DNA of 52,128 bases from an uncultured Lachnospiraceae bacterium (GTDB taxonomy: Bacteria > Bacillota > Clostridia > Lachnospirales > Lachnospiraceae), in assembly GCA_910580195.1 (NCBI GenBank), contig CAJTWA010000009.1, positions 1-52,128 of the forward strand, in the 5' to 3' direction. The notes below the pieces were generated by a model. The model saw only the letters and a program-made list of their open reading frames with translations. It was not told where the DNA came from and made no database searches. Each line of letters starts with the position of its first letter. The stretch's first letter is position 1. A program made the translations under genes and the position numbers. This document shows positions 7,825-16,302 of this stretch, piece after piece.

Positions 7825-9582
7825 ATGAAAGGGCAAAAAAATAATAGGCAGCAGGCAAAGACCTTGAAAAAGGTCCTGAAATATATTGAGAAATACAAAA
7901 TTTTTCTGGCGCTGTCCTTATGCTTTGCGGTAGCGACGGTAGTGTCCACCCTCTACGTCCCAGTGGTGACTGGGCAGGTGGTGGACCACATTGTAGGGCC
8001 GGGGCAGGTGGAATTCCCAGTAATTTTTAAGCTCCTTGGGAAAATCGGGGTCATTATTGGGCTGACAGCATTGGCGCAATGGCTGATGAACGTGTGCAAC
8101 AACAAGATTACTTATGAAGTGATCCAGGATATCCGCAGGGAGGCATTTGCCAAAATTGAGATTCTGCCGCTGAAATTTATCGACGGCCATTCCCATGGGG
8201 AACTGGTAAGCCGGGTCATTGCGGACGTAGACCAGTTTGCAGACGGGCTTTTGATGGGATTTTCCCAATTATTTACAGGGGTGGTGACGATTTTTGGCAC
8301 GTTGCTGTTCATGCTTAGCATTAATGTTAAGATTACCTTGGTGGTGGTGCTGATTACGCCGGTTTCCCTGTTTGTGGCAAGTTTTATTGCAAAGCGGACG
8401 TTTTCCATGTTCATGCTCCAGTCCACCACCCGTGGGGAGCAGACCGCATTAATTAATGAAATGATTGAAAACCAGAAGGTGGTGCAGGCATTTTCCAAGG
8501 AGGAAGACGTGCTGAAAACCTTCGATGAAATCAACGGCCGGCTGGAAAAAGCATCCCTGCAGGCAACCTTTTTTTCTTCCCTGACAAACCCCTGCACCCG
8601 GTTTGTCAACAGCCTTGTGTATACCGGGGTAGGGCTTGCGGGGGCGTTTTCCGCGATGCGGGGGCTTTTGACGGTAGGGCAGCTTTCTTGCTTTTTAAGC
8701 TATGCCAACCAGTATACGAAGCCTTTTAATGAGATTTCCGGGGTGGTGACGGAGCTGCAGAACGCCTTGGCCTGTGCGGAGCGGATTTTCCGCCTGGTTG
8801 AGGAAGAGCCCCAAGCGCCTGAACCGGAGGATGTGAAAACGCTGGCCGATGTAAAAGGGAATGTTGGCCTTTCCCATGTTTCTTTTTCCTATGCGCCAAA
8901 TCAGAAGCTGATTGAGGACTTTAACCTGCAGGTGAAGCCCGGCCAGCGGGTGGCCATCGTGGGGCCTACGGGGTGCGGGAAAACTACCATTATCAACCTG
9001 CTGATGCGCTTTTACGATGTGGATAAGGGTAGCATCCAAGTAGAAGGCATGGACATCCGGGAAGTCACCAGAAGGAGCCTTCGGGAAAGCTATGGGATGG
9101 TATTGCAGGAAACTTGGCTGAAGGCAGGGACAATCCGGGAAAATTTGGTGATGGGCAAGCCGGACGCCACGGAAGAAGAACTGATTGAAGCGTCAAAGGC
9201 CGCCCATGCCCACAGCTTTATTAAGCGCCTGCCGAACGGGTACGACACGGTGATTGGGGAGGAAGGGGGCAGCCTGTCCGCTGGGCAGAAACAGCTTCTG
9301 TGCATTGCAAGGGTCATGCTGTGCCTGCCGCCTATGCTGATTCTGGATGAAGCGACTTCTTCCATTGATACGAGGACGGAAATGAAAATCCAGAATGCGT
9401 TTGCCAAGATGATGAAGGGGCGGACCAGCTTTATTGTGGCGCATCGGCTGTCTACCATTCAGGAGGCGGACATTATCCTTGTGATGAAGGATGGGCATAT
9501 CTTGGAGCAGGGCAACCACAGGGAACTGCTGGAGAAAAAGGGCTTTTATTCGGAGCTTTATAACAGCCAGTTTGCGGTGTGA
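7825..9582 (+). CDS. ABC exporter half-transporter with intact ATPase site, subunit B
   Basis: 585 residues from the start chosen here. The membrane domain is followed by an ATPase domain with Walker A GPTGCGKT (near residue 380), an LSAGQ signature (near 482), Walker B ILDEATS with the catalytic Glu (near 507), and the switch His in VAHRLST (near 538). It therefore supplies the hydrolysis-competent residues missing from subunit A, and the two should form one heterodimeric exporter in the cytoplasmic membrane. Start: ATG 7825 has a GAAAGGA site 12 nt upstream and gives the usual N-terminus (MKGQ... then LKKVLKYIEKYK). The in-frame ATG at 7789 would add 12 residues but has no ribosome binding site. 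The gap to subunit A is 160 bp, with no terminator seen. Confidence 0.92.
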   Translation: MKGQKNNRQQAKTLKKVLKYIEKYKIFLALSLCFAVATVVSTLYVPVVTGQVVDHIVGPGQVEFPVIFKLLGKIGVIIGLTALAQWLMNVCNNKITYEVIQDIRREAFAKIEILPLKFIDGHSHGELVSRVIADVDQFADGLLMGFSQLFTGVVTIFGTLLFMLSINVKITLVVVLITPVSLFVASFIAKRTFSMFMLQSTTRGEQTALINEMIENQKVVQAFSKEEDVLKTFDEINGRLEKASLQATFFSSLTNPCTRFVNSLVYTGVGLAGAFSAMRGLLTVGQLSCFLSYANQYTKPFNEISGVVTELQNALACAERIFRLVEEEPQAPEPEDVKTLADVKGNVGLSHVSFSYAPNQKLIEDFNLQVKPGQRVAIVGPTGCGKTTIINLLMRFYDVDKGSIQVEGMDIREVTRRSLRESYGMVLQETWLKAGTIRENLVMGKPDATEEELIEASKAAHAHSFIKRLPNGYDTVIGEEGGSLSAGQKQLLCIARVMLCLPPMLILDEATSSIDTRTEMKIQNAFAKMMKGRTSFIVAHRLSTIQEADIILVMKDGHILEQGNHRELLEKKGFYSELYNSQFAV

Positions 9583-9585
9583 TTG

Positions 9586-10764
9586 TTACCATCCTTTTTT
9601 GATAATGTTTTTCCCGAATTTTGCCTGTAATGCTTCCATGGCTTTGTCTGCTTGGCGTTCTTTTTGGGTTTTGGGCAGGTCGAACAGCGTCATTTGCACG
9701 GGCGCTGCTTCGGTGGAAAGTTTGGAGGTGCGCACCCCGAGGAGGCGGATGGGTTCCCCGTTCCAGAGCTCGTCAAATAAGAGGCAGGCGTGGCGGAATA
9801 GGATGCTTTCTTCGTCCGTGGCGGCGGTAAGCTGCATTTGGTGCGACACATGGACAAAGGAGGCATAGCGCAGTTCTGTGCTTACCATGCCTGCAAGCTG
9901 CCCATACTGTTTCAGGCGGGCGGACACTTGGCGGCAGAGGGAGCGGAGGGTTTCCTTTGCATCTGCTGCAGTTTCGGCGTCTTTGGCTAGGGTGGTGGAA
10001 TTGCCTACGCATTTCAGTTCGCTTTCTTCGGTGTGGACAGGGGAATGGTCTATGCCGTTGGCAAATTCCCAGATGAGCCGCCCATGGCTTTTCATATGGC
10101 TTTCTAAGATTTTGGGGCTGGTGTGGGCTAAGCCGCCGATGGTCCTGATTTCCATTTTCTCCAATGTAGCGGCAGAGGCTTTCCCTACCATGAATAAGTC
10201 CCGGACGGGCAGTGGCCACATTTTTTCCGGGATTTCCTCTGGGAATAAAGTGTGTACCCGGTCGGGCTTCTGGAAATCAGAGGCCATTTTTGCCAGCAAT
10301 TTATTGGAAGATATGCCGATATTGACGGTAAAGCCAAGGGTGTCCCGCACCGTATCCTTGATGGCGCAGGCGGCAGCAGCCGGGGTGCCGTAAGGCTCTT
10401 CATACCCGGTGAAATCCATGTAACATTCGTCAATGCTCACTTGCTCTATCCTTGGGCAGAAGGTAACGAGCAGTTCCATCAGCCGCTGGCTGTATGCATG
10501 GTATAGCTTGTGGTCTGGCGGGACGAGGAGCAGATCCCTGCATTTCTGCAGGGCGTGCGCCACTGGCTCCCCGGTTTTGATATGGTAAGCCTTGGCAGGG
10601 ATGGATTTGGCAAGCACCACCCCATGGCGGCTTGCCATGTCCCCGCCGATAATGGCCGGGATTTCCCGTAAATCTTGGGTATCCCCATTTTTTAAGTTCT
10701 CCGCTGCAGTCCATGAAAGGTATGCAGAATTCACGTCAATATGGAAAATCAGCCGTTGGTCCAT
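9586..10764 (-). CDS. dinB: Y-family DNA polymerase IV
   Basis: 392 residues, the usual length. This is error-prone translesion polymerase, acting in the cytoplasm on damaged templates. Metal-binding residues are visible: Asp10 in FHIDVNSAYLSW, and Asp112-Glu113 in SIDECYMDFTG. The helix-hairpin-helix region (residues ~175-215) and little-finger domain follow. Near the C-terminus QMTLF (357-361) matches the consensus for binding the beta sliding clamp. The start is supported by an AAAGGTGGG site. It converges on the exporter gene with only 3 bp between the two stop codons and no visible terminator, so read-through antisense RNA into each gene is possible. No LexA-type operator was identified upstream. 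Confidence 0.93.
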   Translation of the reverse strand: MDQRLIFHIDVNSAYLSWTAAENLKNGDTQDLREIPAIIGGDMASRHGVVLAKSIPAKAYHIKTGEPVAHALQKCRDLLLVPPDHKLYHAYSQRLMELLVTFCPRIEQVSIDECYMDFTGYEEPYGTPAAAACAIKDTVRDTLGFTVNIGISSNKLLAKMASDFQKPDRVHTLFPEEIPEKMWPLPVRDLFMVGKASAATLEKMEIRTIGGLAHTSPKILESHMKSHGRLIWEFANGIDHSPVHTEESELKCVGNSTTLAKDAETAADAKETLRSLCRQVSARLKQYGQLAGMVSTELRYASFVHVSHQMQLTAATDEESILFRHACLLFDELWNGEPIRLLGVRTSKLSTEAAPVQMTLFDLPKTQKERQADKAMEALQAKFGKNIIKKGW

Positions 10765-10917
10765 GGAATCCCACCTTTATTACTATCTGGATAATTTGGT
10801 TTTTGATGCTATATGCCCTGCATTATGGTATGGCAGGCGTTGTGCACTCTGGCATGTATCGGAACTACTATGTAAACACAATTTTTCAGCCTCGTCACTC
10901 GTATAGGAATACAATTT

Positions 10918-12000
10918 TCAAGCTATCGGCTTTAATTTATATGAACATTCATTTTCCATTCTTTCATATTTATCAATAACCAATTTGGCATAGTTCAATG
11001 CTTCATTTGCACTTAAATTCATTTCTAAATAAATACCCTCTGCTATCTTTTTCGGCACTCTCATATTATCATCCGTATCATTTATAATTCGTTTGCTCCT
11101 GCCTTTAAAATCTTTATGACGAATCAAGCTTCGGAATATCTGAGCATCGTATTCATACATCTGCATACAAATATTCTTTAAAAAACTTCTCCATGAATCC
11201 ACAGGAATCGTCCCACCGCATATTTCAATTTGACAAGGTGTCCGACCAGTTACATCAACTTCATCCATTATATCAAACTCAGTTCTTATATCGACATCAT
11301 TTTCACTCATACTAATTGCATCGGGACATTGCCATATAGAACATATTTCATCGATAAGCCATCCACTTCTTTTGACAATTTCTACCTCATTCCATGTGTC
11401 TATTTTAGAAAGCCCTTTATTGATATAGATATTGGATTCCTGATACAATCTCTTTTTTTCTTCAAAACTGTCATTGGACATTTCTGAATTATATCCGGTA
11501 ACCGTTAGATTACCTATGCAATGAACATCTTTTTCATGTATCTCCACTGCTTTCTTACCTAAATCTATTTTCCATTTTGCATTAAGCGTCTGCGGCATAA
11601 TATGCTCTATCGTCAATTCATCAAAAGAAACAACTTCTTTGCCCTGTTTACGCTCAACTTGTTCTAAAATATACTTTATATGTGGGAATTTATAGCTGTC
11701 ACGCAACGACAATTTATCTCTTACCAAATTGTCATTTGGGAAAACTACCTTGCCCTTCTTCCCTGCCAATACTGCAGCAACCCTGTCACATAACTCTTTG
11801 TCTTTATATTGTTCTATATCTTTTACCATTGAAGCAAATACTTTGTTTAGTGCATTTGTAGGCATTTCGCACAATAACCGCCGCATAACATATGATAGAA
11901 TAACATCCAGCGTTTTACACACCATTTGCATATCAATATTATGATACATATAGCAATCTTCAAATATATTTAGCAAAAAAGGATAAACCGTCGTTGACTT
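10918..12000 (-). pseudogene. 5'-truncated DUF262/DUF1524 (GmrSD-like) protein
   Basis: The open frame covers the C-terminal ~355 residues of a DUF262-DUF1524 protein, a family related to the GmrSD type IV restriction enzymes. The HNH-like motif IEHIMPQTL is present, and the residues after the break (STTVYPFLLNIFEDC, then SYVMRRLLCEMPTNALNK) match the middle of such proteins. The N-terminal DUF262 ParB-like NTPase half (usually ~250-300 residues) is missing. The frame is closed by TAA at 12006-12004, and only a TTG (11976) could start it, without a ribosome binding site. I therefore call it a broken gene; a nuclease-domain-only product is possible but unlikely. It is much more AT-rich than its left neighbour, which suggests transfer. 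Confidence 0.75.
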
Positions 12001-12030
12001 TATTTATTATCAAATCATATCTTTTTCTTG

Positions 12031-12055
12031 AACCTGTCGGAATTTCCGACAAGTT
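12031..12055. repeat. Palindrome between the truncated gene and DUF1016 gene
   Basis: An 11-bp stem with one mismatch (AACCTGTCGGA / TCCGACAAGTT) around a 3-nt loop. Its core matches the palindrome at 13425-13455. It lies about 30 bp from the point where the DUF262/DUF1524 frame is cut. Confidence 0.75.
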
Positions 12056-12079
12056 GATATTTCATCTCATTCTCACACA

Positions 12080-13204
12080 TTATAAATCATTTTTCTGTTC
12101 CTCATCTAACCATTCCTTCAATTTTTTCTGCAATAACTTTTTATCTGGCAGATACAATTTATATTCTTTTGCATAAATGTTTGCATTTTCTGGAAGTGTT
12201 AAGTCCACAAGAGCTTCATCACTCTGTTTGCAAAGTAAAATACCAATTGTCGGATTTTCACTCTCAACCCTTTCATAACGATCAAAATAATTCACATACA
12301 TCTGCATCTGGCCTAAATCCTGATGTGTAAGCTCATCAATTTTAAAATCAATGAGAACATAACATCTTAACAGTCTATTATACAGAACCAAATCCACATA
12401 AAAATTTTTATCATGAAATGTGAATCTTTTTTGACGCTGTTCAAATAGAAATCCTTTTCCTAATTCTAAAAGAAACTTTTGCATCTTCTCTATTACTGCT
12501 GATTCCAGATCACTTTCATGATATGAAGCCTTATCCTCCAGACCTGCAAACTCTAACACATATGGTGTATGCAAAATATCTTGCGGTTTTTGCGGAACAG
12601 CTCCCTCATTTGCCAGCCGTATTACATCATTCTTATCCCGGCTTAATGCAAGCCTTTCATATAAGCTGGAATGAAATTGTCTTTTTAAAGTATTTACATT
12701 CCAATTCGAGCGTATTGCCTCTTTCTCATAAAAATCTCTCTCATCCTTGTCTTCTATACGCATAAGCACCTGATAATGCGTCCAGCTGAGCTTAAAAGGT
12801 ATATTGATATATGCCATTTCCAATTGTCCAATTCCCGATTGGATAATTTCAAATGCCTGTCCAAATTGTCCAATTCCTGACTGGATAATTTCATCTTCCC
12901 TATCTTTATACGCCATGTAGAACTGCCGCATTCCTGCAACATTACTTCTTGAAAAACCCCTGCCATACTCTTCTGTCAGATATACCGACAGAGAATCTAC
13001 TATTTTAGCTCCATATTTCGCCCTCTCGGCTCCTTGTTGTTCCTGCTCAACAATATATCTTCCTAACAAAAAACTGGTGAGTACCGTGATTGCATTTGCC
13101 ATTTGACCCATATTGTTTCTGGCACTATCAATCAGTTTTTTTGATTTATCATATAAAGTCTGAAATTCTTTATTATCTATTAGTTCCATTTTTTCATTCT
13201 TCAC
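12080..13204 (-). CDS. DUF1016 / YhcG-like PD-(D/E)XK nuclease-domain protein
   Basis: 374 residues from a GTG start at 13204. This start is chosen because TTTGGAGGT lies 6 nt upstream; a longer frame to 13270 has no ribosome binding site. The N-terminal part (YDKSKKLIDSARNNMGQ, then GRYIVEQEQQG and YGRGFSRSNVAGMRQFY) and the C-terminal nuclease domain (GKGFLFEQRQKRF, DLVLYNRLLRCYVLIDFK, NPTIGILLC) are typical of the family; the Asp and the DFK supply the PD-(D/E)XK core. Such genes often lie in defence or restriction islands, but the function is not settled. A 42-bp in-frame duplication (EIIQSGIGQ twice) interrupts the middle. The context is AT-rich and next to a broken restriction-like gene. 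Confidence 0.85.
   Translation of the reverse strand: MKNEKMELIDNKEFQTLYDKSKKLIDSARNNMGQMANAITVLTSFLLGRYIVEQEQQGAERAKYGAKIVDSLSVYLTEEYGRGFSRSNVAGMRQFYMAYKDREDEIIQSGIGQFGQAFEIIQSGIGQLEMAYINIPFKLSWTHYQVLMRIEDKDERDFYEKEAIRSNWNVNTLKRQFHSSLYERLALSRDKNDVIRLANEGAVPQKPQDILHTPYVLEFAGLEDKASYHESDLESAVIEKMQKFLLELGKGFLFEQRQKRFTFHDKNFYVDLVLYNRLLRCYVLIDFKIDELTHQDLGQMQMYVNYFDRYERVESENPTIGILLCKQSDEALVDLTLPENANIYAKEYKLYLPDKKLLQKKLKEWLDEEQKNDL
12815..12893 (-). repeat. Two in-frame palindromic 42-bp repeats inside the DUF1016 gene
   Basis: Two units 42 bp apart, each with an inverted repeat of the form AATTGTCCAAT - 5 nt - ATTGGATAATT. On the minus strand both encode EIIQSGIGQ. They lie just before the conserved FKLSWTHYQ segment. 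Confidence 0.8.
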
Positions 13205-13746
13205 TCTGATACCTCCAAATGGTTTTTCCAATTTTACATAATCTGCAATATATGACAAATTTAAACACACATATGTATTGGAATTACATTCTACTGACTT
13301 AGAGTTCTAAAATCAACTCATAATCACTTACAATTTTGCCCATTTCTTATGTTTTTACGATTTTGCTAGCCTCAACAAAATCGTAAAATACCATAATACC
13401 ACATTCACTAGCATTTCTCTCTTTTTCAGTTGTTCGGAAATTCCGAACAACTGAAATTCTGTCCCAAATAATTCATTAAACAGGTTCTTTTGTATCTCCA
13501 CACCACACATCAACCACCGCAGAAACCTCAAAATACTTCTCCATCCTCTTTTTCCGCTTCCCTTCCTCATCCTCTACAAACACAAAATGCCTGTAAAACT
13601 GCCTGAAACAAAGGATTTCTAGATATGTTTCCTCTGTATTCCCACCACACATTCTGTGTGTATCGTAACTGTTGCTATTATACCATACATTTGTTCGAAA
13701 ATAAAGCATTATTTCTGGATTGTCAAAATTTGCCATCCAGATTCTT
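13205..13746. other. AT-rich non-coding region upstream of the DUF1016 gene
   Basis: No supported gene. An 86-codon minus-strand frame (13476-13736) lacks a ribosome binding site and recognisable motifs. The region carries a perfect palindrome at 13425-13455 and ends at the veg promoter. The base composition stays as low-GC as the two genes to its left. Confidence 0.5.
13425..13455. repeat. Perfect 14-bp-stem palindrome
   Basis: TTCAGTTGTTCGGA, a 3-nt AAT loop, then TCCGAACAACTGAA: a perfect 14-bp stem with no T-run after it on either strand. The central TCGGAA/TTCCGA is shared with the palindrome at 12031-12055, so the two bracket the DUF1016 gene. Confidence 0.85.
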
Positions 13747-13775
13747 TTGACAAGATTTTAACATAGTGGTATACT
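13747..13775 (+). promoter_or_regulatory. Strong sigma-A promoter of veg
   Basis: Consensus TTGACA at 13747-13752, a 17-bp spacer, and TATACT at 13770-13775. In Bacillus veg is known for one of the strongest vegetative promoters, which fits. The expected start near 13782 gives a ~155-nt leader. Confidence 0.85.
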
Positions 13776-13781
13776 AGGTTA

Positions 13782-13922
13782 GGCAGTGTATCTATGCGCG
13801 TGAAAGCCCGCAGCCTAGGAACGCTGATGTAAGAGAACAAGACGGTTCAGCAGCTTATGGCAAGGCAAAGCCGCTGGGGCTCCGCACTACCTGTTGGGGA
13901 TTTCAGCAGGGAATTGCGGCAA
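13782..13922 (+). promoter_or_regulatory. Long structured 5' leader of veg
   Basis: GC-richer than the region before it. Visible pairings: GCTGA with TCAGC around 13828-13860; GCCGC (near 13870) with GCGGC (near 13916-13920), enclosing a hairpin CCTGTTG / CAGCAGG; and a long-range match of AGGCAGTG at the start with CACTACCT near 13885. It matches no riboswitch or T-box signature that I recognise, and there is no T-run. It may be a regulatory leader or an RNA processed from it. Confidence 0.4.
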
Positions 13923-13936
13923 TAAACAGAATAGAG

Positions 13937-14194
13937 GTGGAAAGAATGGCAGTACAGCAGGCAGATATTAACAAAGTCCGTGCATCTGTATCAGGGCAGT
14001 TAGGCAACAAAGTCATGATCCAGTTGGACAGGGGCCGCAACAGGGTTGACATTCAGGAAGGAGTTATCAAAGGGGCATACCCATCGGTTTTTACCATTTT
14101 GGTAGATGATGACAATGAGAAGAATCCACCGCAGTTACTTTCCTTCAGCTACACAGATGTGCTGACAAGGGATATCAGGATGAAATTGTGTTAA
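13937..14194 (+). CDS. veg: Veg protein (DUF1021)
   Basis: 85 residues, the family length. The sequence has the Veg features: the Q/I-D-x-x-K start, GQLGNKVMIQLDRGRNRV, EGVIKGAYPSVFTI, and the ending FSYTDVLTRDIRMKL. Veg is a small, highly expressed cytoplasmic protein of Firmicutes linked to biofilm matrix regulation in Bacillus; its biochemistry is unclear. An AGAGGTGG site supports the ATG. A consensus promoter and a structured leader precede it, and a terminator (14213-14264) follows directly. The next gene, a DUF3794/LysM protein, is a common neighbour of veg in Clostridia. Confidence 0.92.
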   Translation: MERMAVQQADINKVRASVSGQLGNKVMIQLDRGRNRVDIQEGVIKGAYPSVFTILVDDDNEKNPPQLLSFSYTDVLTRDIRMKLC

Positions 14195-14212
14195 ACAAAG
14201 GAAAATGAATAA

Positions 14213-14264
14213 AACGCTCCAATCTGGAATAAAATGTACAAATATTCAGGATTGGAGTGTTTTT
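14213..14264 (+). terminator. Rho-independent terminator overlapping the next gene's ribosome binding site
   Basis: A 12-bp stem pairs AACGCTCCAATC (14213-14224) with GATTGGAGTGTT (14250-14261; one G-T pair). It has a 25-nt loop and a T-run. It ends the veg transcript. The 3' arm contains GGAGTG, the likely ribosome binding site of the following TTG start at 14268. Confidence 0.75.
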
Positions 14265-14267
14265 GTT

Positions 14268-15827
14268 TTGGAATTATCGAAAAAATATATACATATGAAC
14301 CGGGAAAAAGGAAAAGCTGTAACCCAGATTACATTGGATGACGATTTTAACGTGCCCGACACCAAGCCGGATTTAATCCGCATTATTTTGGACAAAGGGG
14401 AAATCCGGGTGGATGAAGCCACCATTACCCAAGACCATGTGTGGCTGAAGGGGACGCTGAAATTCTCCCTCCTGTACCGTAGCGACCAAGAGGAAGGGAA
14501 AATCAGCAGCATGAACGGGGAACTCCCCTTTCAGGAAAGCCTTGCCATAGACGGGGCCAATGAGTATGACACGGCGAAAGTAAAATGGGAAATGGAGGAC
14601 CTGTCCATCGGAATCATCAATTCCAGAAAGCTCAGCGTCAAGGCCCTCGTAGTCTTAAAGGCGGTGATTGATGAAATTTACGACGAGGACATTCTCACAG
14701 GGGCGGAGCGGGAAGGCGGCATACAGCTGCTGGAAGATAATCTGGCAGCCATGCAGCTTTTTTTGGCAAAAAAAGACACTTGGCGGTATAAGGAAGAAAT
14801 CCTTTTGCCCTCCAACAAGCCGAATATCCGGCAGATTCTTTGGAAAAGCGTCCAGCTTCGGGGCGTGGAAATGCGCATGATGGATGGGCAGCTTGGCATT
14901 AAGGGCGAAGCCCTTGCATTTGTGCTGTATGAGGGGGAAGAGGAAGACGAACATTTGCAGTGGATGGAAACGGCCCTGCCATTTTCCGGGGCGGTGGACT
15001 GCAACGGCTGCAACGACGACATGGTCTGCGACGTTTCCTATGATATTGCAGGGGTAGAGTTGGAGGCAAAGCCTGATTACGACGGGGAGGAACGGATGCT
15101 GCACCTAGAACTGGTGCTGGATTTGGAAATTCAGGCCTTCACCGAGGAAGAGGACCGCATCGTGGCAGACCTGTATGCCGTCAATGAAAAACTGACCCCA
15201 GTCTACCAAGAGGCAGTCTTTGAAAAACTCCTGCTGCGCAACGCCTCCAAATGTAAAGTAGTGGAAAAAATGGCTTTAGACCAGAACCAAGAACCCATCC
15301 TGCAAATCTGCGCCAGTGAAGGGAACGTGGTGGTGGAGCAGACGGAAATTGTAGAAGGGGGGATTCAAGTAGAAGGCATTTTGCAGGTAAATATCCTGTA
15401 TGTGACGGCAGACGACCGGATGCCGGTAGCCTCTGTCAAGGATATCCTGCCCTTCCACTATATGATTGAAGTGCCCGGCATCAATGATTCCTGCCGCTAT
15501 CACTTGCAGGCTGGTATCGACCAGCTTACTACTGTCATGGCGGATAGCAGCCAAGTGGAGGTGAAGGCTGTGCTGAACTTAAACTGCATTGTATTTGAGC
15601 AGCAGAAGATACAGAAGATTACCGAGGTGGAGCAGGAGCCTTTTAATATGGAAGAGCTGCAGGAAAGCCCCGGGATTATTGGGTATATTGCCAAGGAGGG
15701 TGATAGGCTTTGGAATATAGCGAAGGAAAATTATACTACGATTTCTGAGATTGTGAAGACGAACCAGCTTCCATCGGAGCAGATTAAGGGAGGGGATAAG
15801 ATACTGATTATTAAGACGGTTGGGTAA
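14268..15827 (+). CDS. DUF3794 (SPOCS) and LysM domain protein
   Basis: 519 residues from a TTG start at 14268. That start gives the family's usual N-terminus (MELSKKYIHMNREK...QITLDDDFNVPDTKPD) and has GGAGTG 8 nt upstream; the longer frame from 14205 would translate the terminator loop. Repeated SPOCS/DUF3794 modules fill residues ~1-460 (for example around residues 20-140 and again at ~330-450, with REVDEA/GVL-VNILY-type strands). A C-terminal LysM domain is at ~473-517 (YIAKEGDRLWNIAKENYT...IKGGDKILII). LysM binds peptidoglycan-type glycans. In spore formers such proteins are associated with the spore coat or cortex, so a sporulation role is inferred. No signal peptide is seen, as for other mother-cell coat proteins. 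Confidence 0.88.
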   Translation: MELSKKYIHMNREKGKAVTQITLDDDFNVPDTKPDLIRIILDKGEIRVDEATITQDHVWLKGTLKFSLLYRSDQEEGKISSMNGELPFQESLAIDGANEYDTAKVKWEMEDLSIGIINSRKLSVKALVVLKAVIDEIYDEDILTGAEREGGIQLLEDNLAAMQLFLAKKDTWRYKEEILLPSNKPNIRQILWKSVQLRGVEMRMMDGQLGIKGEALAFVLYEGEEEDEHLQWMETALPFSGAVDCNGCNDDMVCDVSYDIAGVELEAKPDYDGEERMLHLELVLDLEIQAFTEEEDRIVADLYAVNEKLTPVYQEAVFEKLLLRNASKCKVVEKMALDQNQEPILQICASEGNVVVEQTEIVEGGIQVEGILQVNILYVTADDRMPVASVKDILPFHYMIEVPGINDSCRYHLQAGIDQLTTVMADSSQVEVKAVLNLNCIVFEQQKIQKITEVEQEPFNMEELQESPGIIGYIAKEGDRLWNIAKENYTTISEIVKTNQLPSEQIKGGDKILIIKTVG

Positions 15828-15905
15828 GAGGGGGGAAGGTTTATGGAGGGATAGGCAGTTCAAGGGGGTATTTTATGCGGGAAATGGGGAGTTGTGGGGG
15901 CGGAC

Positions 15906-16085
15906 GGCAGTTCAGGGCGGCCCTTCCTCACACAAACTGGGCAACGTTCCGGCGAACTAACTGCTAACTCCGACTAAGGAACTCAGGAAAGCCTTCGTTC
16001 CTAAGTCTGCGTAAGCAGTGGATTTCGCCTCCACGAAAAGCGCCCATGAACCGTTTGCTTAGAGGAAGGGCCGCCCTGAACTGCC
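15906..16085 (+). mobile_element. Dispersed ~180-bp inverted-repeat element, copy A
   Basis: Perfect 24-bp terminal inverted repeats (15906-15929 and 16062-16085, starting GGCAGTTCAGGGCGG). The interior is shared with other copies: GCAACGTTCCGGCGAACTAA, CTAACTGCTAACTCC, TAAGCAGTGGATTTCGCC and GCGCCCATGAA. It encodes no protein. Internal hairpins include CTGC-GTAA-GCAG and GTGGA-TTTCGCC-TCCAC. Flanks (GGAC on the left, TGTGTACTGG on the right) resemble those of the other copies, so the true ends may lie slightly beyond. Confidence 0.8.
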
Positions 16086-16302
16086 TGTGTACTGGAGAGG
16101 AGCAGCGCTTTGAATTGCTTGGGCATTGTGGAAAAGCAACCTTGGATTGCCTGTGTGAAAAAGGAAATAAGGGTAGAATTTTTGTGTTTTAACCGATACA
16201 GAAAAATTGCAGCAGGGCTTTCATGGAAAAACGGCTTTGTCAATTAAACGGTGTAAGTAAATTGTCGGAATATTCTTATTGACTGTTTGATTATTGTAAC
16301 TC

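Noticed and set aside
13476..13736. 86-codon minus-strand frame upstream of the DUF1016 gene
   Set aside because: No ribosome binding site and no recognisable motif; it overlaps other frames in AT-rich sequence. Could be a remnant but cannot be supported.
13782..13922. T-box, SRP RNA or 6S RNA in the veg leader
   Set aside because: No GGTGGNACCGCG T-box motif, no SRP GGTCAGG...AGCAGC core, and no 6S-like central bubble that I can identify.
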